Assembly: GCA_934256595.1 (NCBI GenBank) | Contig: CAKQOW010000003.1 | Span: 11,677-75,676, forward strand | DNA: 64,000 nt | Reading direction: 5' to 3' | From: an uncultured Clostridia bacterium | GTDB taxonomy: Bacteria > Bacillota > Clostridia > Peptostreptococcales > Anaerovoracaceae | Shown: piece by piece, positions 1-9,081 of the stretch | Layout of the letters: each line of letters starts with the position of its first letter | Position numbering within the stretch: position 1 is the stretch's first letter | Notes under the pieces: model-generated | Told to the model about the DNA's origin: nothing | The model's input: only the letters and a program-made list of their open reading frames with translations | The model's database searches: none | Made by a program: the position numbers and the translations under genes

Positions 1-312
1 ATCCTGATTGGATTTGCTTGGATTTGCAAAGAATAAAGTGGCAAGTTTTTTGTCAAGACTTATATCTACATTAGTAGAGTAGCTCAGACTTACTGCGCCG
101 CCGCCTTTCTCCTGGTCAAGTTTGTCTGCTCCGTCATCACATATATCCTCTGCATATTTTTCTTCATTCACAGGGGCATAGTCAGGTGCCAGTGTGGTAC
201 GTGTACCGAGCAGCACCACTAATAGAATGATATCAAGCAAAATGAATAGTATAAGGAAGATAAGTAGTTTCTTCTTTTTCTTTTTATCTTCCTGCTGTGT
301 GTTTGAAGTCAT
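1..312 (-). CDS. Membrane-anchored protein, C-terminus cut by window edge
   Basis: An open frame of 104 codons runs to the left edge without a stop, so only the N-terminal part is seen. It starts with a short hydrophilic stretch rich in lysine, followed by one strong hydrophobic segment (about residues 16-36, Leu/Ile/Val-rich), then an acidic extracellular-looking region with DYAPVNEEKYAEDICDDG. This suggests a single-pass protein with a cytoplasmic N-terminus. Its ATG overlaps the TAA of the large upstream surface-protein gene by one base (TAATG), which implies translational coupling and a shared surface role. I do not recognise the family. Confidence 0.7.
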   Translation of the reverse strand, partial: MTSNTQQEDKKKKKKLLIFLILFILLDIILLVVLLGTRTTLAPDYAPVNEEKYAEDICDDGADKLDQEKGGGAVSLSYSTNVDISLDKKLATLFFANPSKSNQD

Positions 313-3300
313 TAGCTGTTACCTCCTACTGTAGATATTTTTATTGTTATTGTACCAAGTTTTTCATCGGTAATGACTTTTTTCGGTTTGCCGAAAGTCA
401 GTGTAAGCAGAGCTGTAGTTGTGTTTTTGCCACTGCCGCCTTTTTCAAGCCTTAGCGAATTTTCACCGCTGATTGTGGCTGTGAAGTCAGGAAGTGTGTC
501 CGTAATATTGTTGACAGGAGTAAAGCTAAATCCCGCATTGACAGCTACATTACTGTTATTTGTGACGGTGATTTCATTCGCACCATTTGCAGTTGGCTCC
601 CATCTTCCGTCATCATATGAATGGTCATCAGGGTTCCAGTCGCCATCTGTGTATTTAAAGCTCATAGCTCCCCAACTTATATTTACCTGGACATCTTCTT
701 TATAGTTGCTGTAGGTACCGTCACTGCGGTAGTAAACAACATCTGAATTAAATAGCGGATAATCATCATATGGTGTTATGTTGTTGTCAATGTTCTGCTT
801 CCATATTGCTACCAGACCTTCATTTTCGTCGGTATTACTGGTCTTGCTGTTTACCAGATAACATACCTCACCGCTGGCAAAAGCTTCCTTATCCTTAGCG
901 ATTGGTGCGGTAATATCTGCACTGCCTTTACCAAAACCATTTGGGGCAGAGCCTTGCAGATAGTAATTATCTGCAAAATTTGAAGCGGTACCGCTTCTGA
1001 AACGACCAATGATAGCTCCTTCATAGCTCAAGCCTCCGTTGCTGACGGTTCCATAATTGTAACAATTTTTAACAGAGGCTGTACTATTGTTTACATACCC
1101 AAGAATTCCTCCAGTATATGGAGCATAGCTTGCTTCACCCTTAACACTGGAAACAGTGCCCAAATTTGCGCAATAGCTGATGTGTACCTTATTGTTGGAA
1201 TATCCTACAATGCCACCGACACAGTCATTCGAGTTTATGATGTGCATCTCACCTTTATATAGACATTTTGTGACTATGGTGCCGTTAGCATCTTGTGCTT
1301 CACCGATAACGCCGCCGACGTGTTTGTATTCACCACTTGTATTAACGATGTCAACATTTGAAGTTACATTGGAAATCTTCTTGCCGTCCACCTTTGCTGC
1401 GACACCGCCGACGCAGTTGTAATTACTTTTGAAGTATGGGTTCGCCAGAGGAAGTGTAATTGTGCCTTCCACAGTAAAGTTTTCTAGTGTCGCATTTATT
1501 GCGGCTGCAAACAAGCCTGTTCTTAAATGGGCTCCAGTAATCTTTAGATTATAGATTTTGTAGTTCCCCTGTGATGTAAAGGTACCTTTATAAACATTGG
1601 CATCAGTGACATCTTCATTATTCATATCTGAAGTATTTAAATTTAGGACTTCTCCAATCGGAGTCCAGTCACGGTTTTCTAGATTAATATTTTGCGAAAG
1701 TACTGCATTTGCAGATGTATTCTGCTTATTAAATTCCGCATGAGTAGGATCATTGTTTACCATTGCGGCAAACCAGAATAACTGACCTCCGTTGGTAATA
1801 TTGTAGTAACCGTTAAAAGTGCCGCTCGTCATTGTACTTGCAGGCTGATATTCTCCACAAATTGTACAAAAACCATTGTGCTGAGTATAATTGTGGCTCT
1901 CAACCGTATTGTTAATAGTTGCAGTCGTTGGGTTCACATTATAATTCGAGTTTGCTGACGGAGTGACTGTTACTCTAAGAAATTTGCCTATGTCAGCATT
2001 TCGAACAGTATAGGTTGCTTTGGTAGCACCGGTAATTGCTGTCGCTGTAGTGCCGGATACGGTATACCACTGAATTTTTGCATCATCTCCGATATCATCC
2101 GGCAATATGACAGAAACATCATTGCGCGGATGTGGTGTGTTCGTTGAAAAAGTAAGCGAGTCCAAATCTTTCTTGGTTGTACTGAAAGTAATTGTCTTGG
2201 AGTAATCCTTGAAGTCATTCATTCCGGACAGTGCAACTTTGATGGTTATAGAGCCGGCGGATGTCGGCGTAAATGTAGTACTGCTGCTGTTGGCATTTGC
2301 AAAAGTTCCCTTTCCGCTTGTTACGCTCCATTTCACTGTCGGAGTGCCGGTTCCTCCGCTGCTTTTACACAAAGTGCTGAGGTCTTTATACGATGCTGTC
2401 GAACTTGTTCTATAAGTGCTGACAGAAATCGGAATAGCCGTACCCTGTGTTTTGCCTACAAAACTACCGTTAATTGGTACATTGTTAATAGTTGCTTTGT
2501 TAATATTAAAGCTTAGATTGCTGACTCCAATGACTGCATTGTTTGTCATTACAGTTGTTCTTGTACTGTTATTTGCACCTGTAATGGTGACTGTACCGGA
2601 GGAGCAGTGTGTTCGATTAGTATAAGCAAGGCTTACTCTGTTTGTGGCAATAGTTTTACTGCTTCCGATAATACTTTTATCACGGTCTGTGCTGCTGTTA
2701 TATGTAATAGATGTAATATTTGTAGTCGCCTTATCGTCCTCACCCGGATATGTACATTCTGCAAGGCTGACTTTACAATCCATAAGGTCATATATGATAT
2801 ATGGTGTCATTGATGCTAAAGCGCCATAACCTTGACCGTCGCCATACATATATGAAAGCGGTGATGTCAGTTCGAGTTTGCTGGCAGTTGATAATATAAG
2901 GTTGCCTTGTGTATTCCAAACAGTCTTACTTGTATATTTACCGCCGCTTCCGCCGGCACCAGCGTTATACTGATGATGCCTTTCGGTTCCACCGGCACCG
3001 CCGCCTGCAGTGGAGGCTGAAGCTACTCCATATCCACCGGCACCGCCGGCTCCGGGTTCGGCATCATATCTATCGTTATTGATTCCATGTCCTTTGGTTC
3101 CAGTGCTATAACCACTACTCCCGGCACTACCAGCGGCACCGACAGCACCGCCGGCACCGCCGGCACCGCCATACGATTTGTTGTCATTTTTATCTTCAGC
3201 ATCGGAACATTCAGCTCCGCCGCCGCCACCGCCGCCGCCGTTTGGCCAGCCGCCGCCACCGCCGCCACCACCGCAGCCTTGAACATCACCATTGTGGTCA

Positions 3301-4268
3301 GAACTAAGTTCGCCGCCTGAGCCGCCGCCTGAGCCTCCGGCACCTCCGGCACCGATTGCAGGAGCAGCAAGACCGCCACCGCCGCCACCGCCGCCGCCGC
3401 AGCCTCCAGCCATATCGTCTTTGCCACTTGTTTCAGCGCGTCCACCGCACCCCGTTCCACCTGAACCGCCGGCACCACCGCTGCCGCCGGTTGCATTCAG
3501 TGTCAAACGTCCGGATATGTTGATTTTTCCGGCAGATGTTCCTGCAGTTCCATTGGCTCCGTTATTTCCTGAAGCACCCTTGTGGTCATCGCCGTCACCT
3601 GAGAACATATGGCCGTAGATATTAACTGTAAGCACAACATTACAGGCCTTTGCCGCACCACCGCTGCCGCCATCTCCTCCATTGCCGCCGATTGCTGCTG
3701 CCGCTCCGCCGCCTCCATTGCCACCGGCTCCAATCGACCATTTATAGCGTAAATTACCGTTATCCAGATTCGATTTCATCTCTGCATTGCCGCCATTGCT
3801 GCCGGCAGCCGCATTACCGCCGGACAGCGTCAGCGTATCTTTCGGTTTTTCGGATGTCTTGGAAAGATCCTCATCATGCGCGCTGTAAATCGTCAGAGTA
3901 GAAGTCGCCGGCACATAAATCGCTGCAGTTGCTCCCGTAGTGCCTTTTGCATTCGCACCGTGCAGCGTTACACTACCATTTATTATTATTTTTGCTGTGG
4001 CATTTGGCGCTATCGTAATAGGAATTTTGCCGGTTGCCGCAGTATAGTTTACAGGACCGTTTATCTGTACAGTTTCGTCTTTTGTTATATTTATAGGAAA
4101 ATTACCACTCTTAACTGTCCTTGTTGCCTTCGGCTGCCAGCCGGTTGTCGCCTGCACAGCTATGCTATTAGAATTATCCTCTGCTTCTGCTGTACTTGTT
4201 GCAGCGGGCAGAGTTGCAAGCACCACAGTAAGAGATAGCAGTGCTGCAAGTAGCTTGTTCTTTTTCAT
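312..4268 (-). CDS. Large secreted glycine-rich surface protein with GLUG-like repeats
   Basis: This is a 1318-residue protein with a clear Sec signal peptide (MKKNKLLAALL..., cleavage near residue 29, after Ala-Glu-Ala). Residues 30-150 look like a beta-rich domain. Residues about 150-445 are extremely glycine-rich, with runs of up to nine Gly. The middle (about 600-780) contains Ig-like beta segments, one ending in the YTVRNADIGKFLRVTVTPS style common in bacterial surface repeats. Residues about 950-1060 contain three or four GLUG-like units (VGGVxG, GGIVGYS, GGILGYV) found in adhesin-type proteins. No LPXTG motif or C-terminal membrane anchor is visible, so attachment is unknown. A GGGAGG ribosome site precedes the ATG. 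It is divergent from the LytTR system and co-transcribed with the partial downstream gene. Function as adhesin or matrix protein is inferred. Confidence 0.85.
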   Translation of the reverse strand: MKKNKLLAALLSLTVVLATLPAATSTAEAEDNSNSIAVQATTGWQPKATRTVKSGNFPINITKDETVQINGPVNYTAATGKIPITIAPNATAKIIINGSVTLHGANAKGTTGATAAIYVPATSTLTIYSAHDEDLSKTSEKPKDTLTLSGGNAAAGSNGGNAEMKSNLDNGNLRYKWSIGAGGNGGGGAAAAIGGNGGDGGSGGAAKACNVVLTVNIYGHMFSGDGDDHKGASGNNGANGTAGTSAGKINISGRLTLNATGGSGGAGGSGGTGCGGRAETSGKDDMAGGCGGGGGGGGGLAAPAIGAGGAGGSGGGSGGELSSDHNGDVQGCGGGGGGGGWPNGGGGGGGGAECSDAEDKNDNKSYGGAGGAGGAVGAAGSAGSSGYSTGTKGHGINNDRYDAEPGAGGAGGYGVASASTAGGGAGGTERHHQYNAGAGGSGGKYTSKTVWNTQGNLILSTASKLELTSPLSYMYGDGQGYGALASMTPYIIYDLMDCKVSLAECTYPGEDDKATTNITSITYNSSTDRDKSIIGSSKTIATNRVSLAYTNRTHCSSGTVTITGANNSTRTTVMTNNAVIGVSNLSFNINKATINNVPINGSFVGKTQGTAIPISVSTYRTSSTASYKDLSTLCKSSGGTGTPTVKWSVTSGKGTFANANSSSTTFTPTSAGSITIKVALSGMNDFKDYSKTITFSTTKKDLDSLTFSTNTPHPRNDVSVILPDDIGDDAKIQWYTVSGTTATAITGATKATYTVRNADIGKFLRVTVTPSANSNYNVNPTTATINNTVESHNYTQHNGFCTICGEYQPASTMTSGTFNGYYNITNGGQLFWFAAMVNNDPTHAEFNKQNTSANAVLSQNINLENRDWTPIGEVLNLNTSDMNNEDVTDANVYKGTFTSQGNYKIYNLKITGAHLRTGLFAAAINATLENFTVEGTITLPLANPYFKSNYNCVGGVAAKVDGKKISNVTSNVDIVNTSGEYKHVGGVIGEAQDANGTIVTKCLYKGEMHIINSNDCVGGIVGYSNNKVHISYCANLGTVSSVKGEASYAPYTGGILGYVNNSTASVKNCYNYGTVSNGGLSYEGAIIGRFRSGTASNFADNYYLQGSAPNGFGKGSADITAPIAKDKEAFASGEVCYLVNSKTSNTDENEGLVAIWKQNIDNNITPYDDYPLFNSDVVYYRSDGTYSNYKEDVQVNISWGAMSFKYTDGDWNPDDHSYDDGRWEPTANGANEITVTNNSNVAVNAGFSFTPVNNITDTLPDFTATISGENSLRLEKGGSGKNTTTALLTLTFGKPKKVITDEKLGTITIKISTVGGNS
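2934..3821 (-). repeat. Glycine-rich low-complexity coding tract
   Basis: On the plus strand this stretch is a dense succession of GCC/GCCACC triplets (for example around 3219-3270 and 3370-3410). These are antisense to Gly and Ala codons of the surface protein. Its base composition is much more GC-rich than its surroundings. Such trinucleotide-rich DNA tends to change length by whole codons, so isolate-to-isolate size differences would be expected. Several long frames on both strands here are composition artefacts. Confidence 0.8.
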
Positions 4269-4603
4269 ATCCCTTGTCCTCCCGATTTGTATATAATAGA
4301 AATGAACTTCATTTCTTTAATGTCAGTACATACAAAGTAATTATATTAAATAAGGTTTTTATAATTCAATATGGGTGACTTTTTTGGTCGAAATATGACT
4401 TAATTGGCAAGTTGACAGAATTTAATTACATTGGTTAAGGTAAATTTAAATTTTTTTAAATTTTTTTCAAAAAAACATCAAAAAAACAGCCCCTCTCATA
4501 CTTTGGTAGGATGACAAAACCTATGGGGGGGGGGTATAATTTTTTATAGATAGGGGATTTTGAGTTAAAAGAGGGACTTCAAGCAAGGATTGGAGGAGAT
4601 ATT
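4269..4603. other. Divergent intergenic region between surface protein and LytTR system
   Basis: This 335-base gap separates two divergent transcription units. Toward the surface protein a minus-strand TATAAT is read at 4345-4340, with a TTGAAT-like -35 at 4369-4364 (18-base spacer). The middle is AT-rich with poly-A/T runs (about 4440-4490). Toward the response regulator there is a promoter with a poly-G spacer, listed separately. No gene is visible inside. Confidence 0.5.
4511..4540 (+). promoter_or_regulatory. Promoter with G10 tract in the spacer, possibly phase-variable
   Basis: ATGACA (4511-4516) and a perfect TATAAT (4535-4540) are separated by 18 bases, the last ten of which are an unbroken run of G (4525-4534) abutting the -10 box. 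A start near 4547 would give a leader of about 57 bases before the GTG of the LytTR regulator. Homopolymeric G tracts of this length slip during replication, which would change the -35/-10 spacing. The switch behaviour is inference. Confidence 0.6.
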
Positions 4604-5329
4604 GTGCGTATTGCGGTTATAGACGATGACAGAGCACAGGCTGTACACCTTTTTGATATGCTCGCAGACAGGCTGACAGATCTGGGCTATACAGACTATG
4701 GGATTGATATCTTTGAAAATGCAGAGAAGTTTCTGACAGAGAGCCATAGCGACAGCTACGACGTGGCGATAATTGATATATTTATGGACAGGATTACAGG
4801 CATAGAGCTGGCGCGGCAGCTTCGCAGCAAAGACGAGGAGATACGTATCGTTTTCTGCAGCAGCAGCAACGAATTTGCCGCAGAGAGCTATGAGGTCAAT
4901 GCCTCATATTATCTGCGCAAGCCTGTAAGCAGCGGGCAGGTTGAAACTATGATAAGGAGAATGAGACTTGCCGCCCTCGAAAAAAACAAAACAGTAATAC
5001 TTCCGGACGGGCATCCGGTTATATTGCGTAATATAGTATATACAGACTATTTTAACCACGTCGTTACAATACATATGAAGCACGACGAGGAATATCGCAT
5101 CAGAGCTTCTCAGATGCAGATGGAGATGCTGCTTCTTAATTATGACTATTTTTTCTCTCCTGTTAAGGGGATAATAGTTAACTTCTATGAAGTAGTAAAA
5201 ATGACTGAAGAGGATTTCGTTCTGAGAAACGGCAGGACGGTTCATATTACACGCCGTAAAACCAGAGAGGCTAAGGAGAAATACCTTAAATTCCGGTTTG
5301 ACAGGCTGAGACGGGAGAGCGTGGGCTGA
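4604..5329 (+). CDS. LytTR-family response regulator
   Basis: This is a 241-residue response regulator of the AgrA/LytR class. The receiver domain (residues 1-125) has the acidic pocket IDDD at 6-9, the probable phosphoacceptor Asp58 in IIDIFMDRITG, and the conserved Lys in YYLRKPVS. A LytTR DNA-binding domain follows (about 140-235), with the typical RNGRTVHITRRK ending. The GTG start at 4604 is chosen because GGAGGA lies seven bases upstream and the reading begins directly with the receiver strand MRIAVIDDD. It overlaps the kinase gene by one base. No agrB/agrD-like peptide genes are next to it, so the signal is unknown. The adjacent divergent surface-protein gene is a plausible target. Confidence 0.92.
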   Translation: MRIAVIDDDRAQAVHLFDMLADRLTDLGYTDYGIDIFENAEKFLTESHSDSYDVAIIDIFMDRITGIELARQLRSKDEEIRIVFCSSSNEFAAESYEVNASYYLRKPVSSGQVETMIRRMRLAALEKNKTVILPDGHPVILRNIVYTDYFNHVVTIHMKHDEEYRIRASQMQMEMLLLNYDYFFSPVKGIIVNFYEVVKMTEEDFVLRNGRTVHITRRKTREAKEKYLKFRFDRLRRESVG

Positions 5330-6666
5330 TGCCTCCCGTAGACCGTTTCTTTGGGGTTGCCATATATTCCATACTGAATTTTGTACCGTTTACGCTGCTT
5401 GCCGTATATCCGTTTCGCAGGTCGCTGCGGTTTTCAGAAACAGTAACGGTTATACTTATCGTGCTTCTGAGCCTTATTCAGATTGCTTTGAGAGCCGCCG
5501 CCGTGTTTGGCGGTGAGGACAAGGGTATGCTGACCGGCCTTGCAACACTTGCATATGCAGTCTTTTATTTTATTGTTGTCAGGGCGCATCCCGGCAAAAT
5601 GATATTTACTCTGCTGGTCTTGTACAATATTGCAGACTTAGTCGTGATAGACTCAAAATGTATAGAGGGCCTTATATTCGGAGCGGATATGGCCTCGCAG
5701 TCTTACAGATGGACGGCTTCGTTTACCATGCTTATAGTCAGCATGCTGGTGCTTCTGCCCCTTGCCGTATATTTCAGCAAATACTATGCAGTCAGCATAA
5801 ACCGGCAGCCTAAAGGCTCTCCATGGAACTATCTGTGGCTTATTCCGGCGACATTTTATCTGGTGTGGTTCTGCTACTGCTACGGCAGACCTGAAACTGC
5901 GCTTGAGATTGCTCTTGAGCCGTCATCGGCAGTGCTTACGCTGCTTATAAATATGGGGGCGTTTCTTGTTTACCATACGGTGCTTCGTATGATAAACGAG
6001 CAGGAGATAAACCGGCAACTTGCAGCCCAGAACTACAATCTCAGTGTGCAGAGTCTGCAGCTTGAGAACCTGCAGAAGCAGATAAAAGCCACAAGGCAGG
6101 CGAGGCATGATTTAAGGCATCATATTACCGTAATGGACAGCTATCTTGCCGCAGGAGAATATGACCGGCTCAGAGAATATCTTAAAAGCTACAAAAAATC
6201 GCTTCCCGATGACAGCGGGCAGGCAATGTGCGGCAATTATGCAGTAAATACGCTGCTGCAGTTTTTCAGACAGCGGGCGGAGCAGAGCAGCATAGAGTTC
6301 TCTGTTGAAGCGGAGCTTCCGGAGCAGGCGGGAGTACCTGACCACATTATGTCGGTGCTGCTTGGCAATCTGCTTGAAAATGCAGTGGAGGCATGCATGC
6401 GAAGCAGGACAGGGCAGGCATGGATACGGGTAAAGATAAGAAAAATCTCCGATGCTGTGTTCTTTCAGGTTGAAAACACCTGCGATGAAGCGCCTGTAAG
6501 GCTTGAGGACGGAGCTTATGTATCCTCTAAAAGAAGCGGTGACAAAACTGCAGGCATAGGGCTTGAGTCGGTAGGCAATATAGCGGAGCAGTATGACGGT
6601 ATGATGGAAACCGAGTACAGCGGAGGCTGTTTCAGAGTATCGGTTATATTAAATACCGAGGATTAA
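5329..6666 (+). CDS. GHKL-type sensor histidine kinase (AgrC/LytS-like)
   Basis: This 445-residue kinase has an N-terminal half of about six or seven hydrophobic segments (residues 10-215). A cytoplasmic coiled linker with NRQLAAQNYNLSVQSLQLEN follows, then the H-box RQARHDLRHH with probable phospho-His260. The C-terminal ATPase domain is of the HATPase_c_5/GHKL kind (LLGNLLENAVEAC N-box about 340-352, GIGLESV G-box). The architecture matches AgrC-type quorum or peptide sensors that pair with LytTR regulators. The ATG overlaps the regulator's TGA by one base, indicating coupled translation. The ligand cannot be predicted because no peptide precursor is visible. Confidence 0.9.
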   Translation: MPPVDRFFGVAIYSILNFVPFTLLAVYPFRRSLRFSETVTVILIVLLSLIQIALRAAAVFGGEDKGMLTGLATLAYAVFYFIVVRAHPGKMIFTLLVLYNIADLVVIDSKCIEGLIFGADMASQSYRWTASFTMLIVSMLVLLPLAVYFSKYYAVSINRQPKGSPWNYLWLIPATFYLVWFCYCYGRPETALEIALEPSSAVLTLLINMGAFLVYHTVLRMINEQEINRQLAAQNYNLSVQSLQLENLQKQIKATRQARHDLRHHITVMDSYLAAGEYDRLREYLKSYKKSLPDDSGQAMCGNYAVNTLLQFFRQRAEQSSIEFSVEAELPEQAGVPDHIMSVLLGNLLENAVEACMRSRTGQAWIRVKIRKISDAVFFQVENTCDEAPVRLEDGAYVSSKRSGDKTAGIGLESVGNIAEQYDGMMETEYSGGCFRVSVILNTED

Positions 6667-6674
6667 CGGGATAC

Positions 6675-6720
6675 AAAAACAGGAAGCATGAGCGTTAAAC
6701 TCTGTTTCCTGTTTTTTGGT
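6675..6720. terminator. Bidirectional intrinsic terminator between convergent kinase genes
   Basis: AAACAGGAA (6677-6685) pairs with TTCCTGTTT (6706-6714). A T-run follows on the plus strand and an A-run precedes it, so it can serve both the GHKL kinase and the convergent HAMP kinase. Confidence 0.75.
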
Positions 6721-6722
6721 GC

Positions 6723-8183
6723 TTATTTAGTATCGAGTGCAAACCAGAATGTGCTGCCCTCTCCGACCTTGCTGTCTGCTCCGTATTCGGCCTTGTGACC
6801 CTTGAGGATTTCTCTTACTATAGAGAGTCCGAGACCCGTACCCTTGGAGCTTCTGTGATAATTGCTGCTGACGCGATAATAGCGCTCCCATACATGAGGC
6901 AGATCCTCAGGGGCAATGCCTCTGCCGTGGTCTGAAACCTCAAATCTTACCTTGCCCTTGTCATTATCTACTTTGACTGCAACATATATATATTTATCGT
7001 CACCGCAGTATTTGACCGCATTGTTTACAAGATTTGCGATTACCTGCTTGAGCTTTGATACATCTCCTGCAACCGTGCAGGTTTCGGGAACATCCATTAC
7101 TATGTTGTAGCCCTCCTGTTCGACTAATATGTCGTAGGAGTGGACTATTTCTCTTACCGCCTCGCAGAAATCAAACTCTGAAATTTCAAGACTTATTACA
7201 CCCGACTGCATCTTCGAGAGGGTAAACATATCGTCTACCAGCAGATTGAGTCTGTCGGTCTCCTCAATTATAACGGCGAGATGTTCGTTTCGCTTCTGTT
7301 CATTGTTGCCCGAAAGATCTCTTATCATCTCCGCGTAGGATTTGACCATTGTAAGCGGGGTTTTGAGATCGTGAGATACATTTGCTATTAAATCTCTTCT
7401 GAGCTGGTCTGATTTTGCAAGCTCATGAGATGTATATGTCAGCACATCGCCCAAATCAATTATCTCCGTATAATGCTCGCCCGGGAAGTCTATACCGTAC
7501 TCGCCCTTTGAGAGTCTGACAGCAGACTCTGATATATTTCTGAATGATTTGGTGATGCGTCTTGTCAGCCATATTGCGATTATAAAGGCGAGAAACAGCG
7601 CCAGTACCGTAACATAGACAAGCTGGTTTCTGAGTATCGCTATGGTTGACGATACGGGATAAAGCGGCGCAAACAGATAAAGTATTATCTCGTGACCGTC
7701 TGAGGTGTCAAGGTATGCGCCGTAGACTAAGGTCTTGTAATTGCCCGAGGACTTGGGACTCTTGGCAGTGTAGCCTCTGAACCTGCCGTTTTCTTCAAGC
7801 TGGGCCTTTATCTCGGTGCGCTCTCTGATATATGAATACGCAGGCTGCTGGGTCATACCGGTATAGGCCTCGTCTGTATTCTGGGTTATATAATAGGTAT
7901 AGCCCGAGGCGTCCTCGAATATCACGTCTATATCGTTGGTGCTTGCCAGAGTCTTAATATTGTTTAAAAACCTGTCGGTAAAACCTCCGGCTCTGTACTG
8001 CGCCGATATGGACTGGGCGAACTTGTTTACCTGATTTGTTTTCATATCTTCATAGCTGTTGTTGAGCATATACACCTGCGCCAGCCATACTACCGCCATT
8101 ATAAGGGCAGCAAAGCACATAAAGTACAGCCACAGCTTGAATTTAAGACTGTTGGAATCGAATTTGCGGCGCTTATACTTCAA
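6723..8183 (-). CDS. HAMP-domain sensor histidine kinase
   Basis: This 486-residue class I kinase has a first membrane helix (about 15-40), an extracytoplasmic sensor domain (about 41-180) and a second helix (about 185-208). A HAMP linker (TRRITKSFRNISESAVRLSKGEY) comes next, then the HisKA box ANVSHDLKTPLT with phospho-His271 and an HATPase_c domain with N-box, DHGRGI and GTGLGLSIV boxes. All catalytic motifs are intact. It overlaps its response regulator by 11 bases and is the distal gene of that pair. The PhoR/VicK-like layout fits a cell-envelope stress sensor, but the stimulus is not evident. Confidence 0.92.
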   Translation of the reverse strand: MKYKRRKFDSNSLKFKLWLYFMCFAALIMAVVWLAQVYMLNNSYEDMKTNQVNKFAQSISAQYRAGGFTDRFLNNIKTLASTNDIDVIFEDASGYTYYITQNTDEAYTGMTQQPAYSYIRERTEIKAQLEENGRFRGYTAKSPKSSGNYKTLVYGAYLDTSDGHEIILYLFAPLYPVSSTIAILRNQLVYVTVLALFLAFIIAIWLTRRITKSFRNISESAVRLSKGEYGIDFPGEHYTEIIDLGDVLTYTSHELAKSDQLRRDLIANVSHDLKTPLTMVKSYAEMIRDLSGNNEQKRNEHLAVIIEETDRLNLLVDDMFTLSKMQSGVISLEISEFDFCEAVREIVHSYDILVEQEGYNIVMDVPETCTVAGDVSKLKQVIANLVNNAVKYCGDDKYIYVAVKVDNDKGKVRFEVSDHGRGIAPEDLPHVWERYYRVSSNYHRSSKGTGLGLSIVREILKGHKAEYGADSKVGEGSTFWFALDTK

Positions 8184-8844
8184 ACTTGTACCCTACCCCT
8201 CTGAGTGTAACAATATAATCTCTGTATGGACCGAGATTGTTTCTTAGGTTTTTGATATGTGTATCTATGGTTCTGTCGTCGCCGAAGAAATCATAGCCCC
8301 AGATATCAGACAGCAGCTTGTTTCTCGAAAGAGCGATGTTCTTGTTTTCGACAAGATAAAACAGCAGCTCGTACTCCTTAGGGGTAAGCTCGACTTTTTT
8401 GCCGTCTACTGTTACAGTCCTTGCAGGTATATTGATTTCAAGCCCGTCAAATTTAAGAATTTCAGGCTGCTCCTCCTGCTTGGCGCTGCTTCTTGCAAGC
8501 ACTGCGTTTACCCTTGCCATAAGCTCCTTGGGGCTGAAAGGCTTGACAACATAGTCGTCTATACCAAGCTCAAATCCGAACAGCTTATCGTATTCCTCTC
8601 CTCTTGCCGAAAGCATTATTACAGGGATATTCTTTGTCTTTTTTATCTCCTTGCAGGCAGAGTAGCCGTCAAGCCTGGGCATCATTATATCCATTATAAT
8701 CAGGTCGTAGTCGTTTAATCTGCAAAGGCTTACAGCTTCCATGCCGTCAGCGGCCTCCTCGACATCGTATCCGTTGAATTCCGAGTATTCTCTGATAACC
8801 TCGCGGATTTTCTGTTCATCATCTACAATTAAAATTTTAGGCAT
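8173..8844 (-). CDS. OmpR/PhoB-family response regulator
   Basis: This is a 223-residue two-domain regulator. The receiver (1-120) has Asp8-Asp9, phosphoacceptor Asp52 in IIMDIMMPRLDG and the Lys of VVKPFSPKEL. A winged-helix Trans_reg_C domain (about 130-223) contains ELTPKEYELLFYLVENKN and ends in VTLRGVGYKFEV. It is the first gene of a two-gene minus-strand operon with the HAMP kinase, which it overlaps. The 237-base gap upstream is shared with the divergent carD. Confidence 0.94.
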   Translation of the reverse strand: MPKILIVDDEQKIREVIREYSEFNGYDVEEAADGMEAVSLCRLNDYDLIIMDIMMPRLDGYSACKEIKKTKNIPVIMLSARGEEYDKLFGFELGIDDYVVKPFSPKELMARVNAVLARSSAKQEEQPEILKFDGLEINIPARTVTVDGKKVELTPKEYELLFYLVENKNIALSRNKLLSDIWGYDFFGDDRTIDTHIKNLRNNLGPYRDYIVTLRGVGYKFEV

Positions 8845-9023
8845 ACCATACCTCCGTTGTTATTCTTAAATACAGAATAGTTTTTCAATGTGAAAAACGT
8901 GTGAAATGTATGTAGCAATTGTATCATATTTACCGGAAAAATGGAATTATGTATATTACGATGACAATACAGCAAATTTAAAACAGCCGCAAAGCATTTT
9001 TGGAGCATTTAACCTGCTATTTG

Positions 9024-9053
9024 TTGACATTTTACTGCCTGTTGCTTTATACT
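9024..9053 (+). promoter_or_regulatory. Sigma-A type promoter for carD
   Basis: TTGACA (9024-9029) and TATACT (9048-9053) are separated by 18 bases. Both are good matches to the housekeeping consensus and are correctly placed before the carD ribosome site at about 9069-9075. Confidence 0.75.
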
Positions 9054-9081
9054 GTTATCAGGTATAGACTGGAGGCGTCTA

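Noticed and set aside
3023..3618. Long open frames on both strands across the glycine-rich tract (for example 157 residues minus, 108 residues plus)
   Set aside because: They arise from the GCC/GGC triplet repetition of the surface-protein gene, consist of Ala/Val or Pro runs, and lack ribosome sites.
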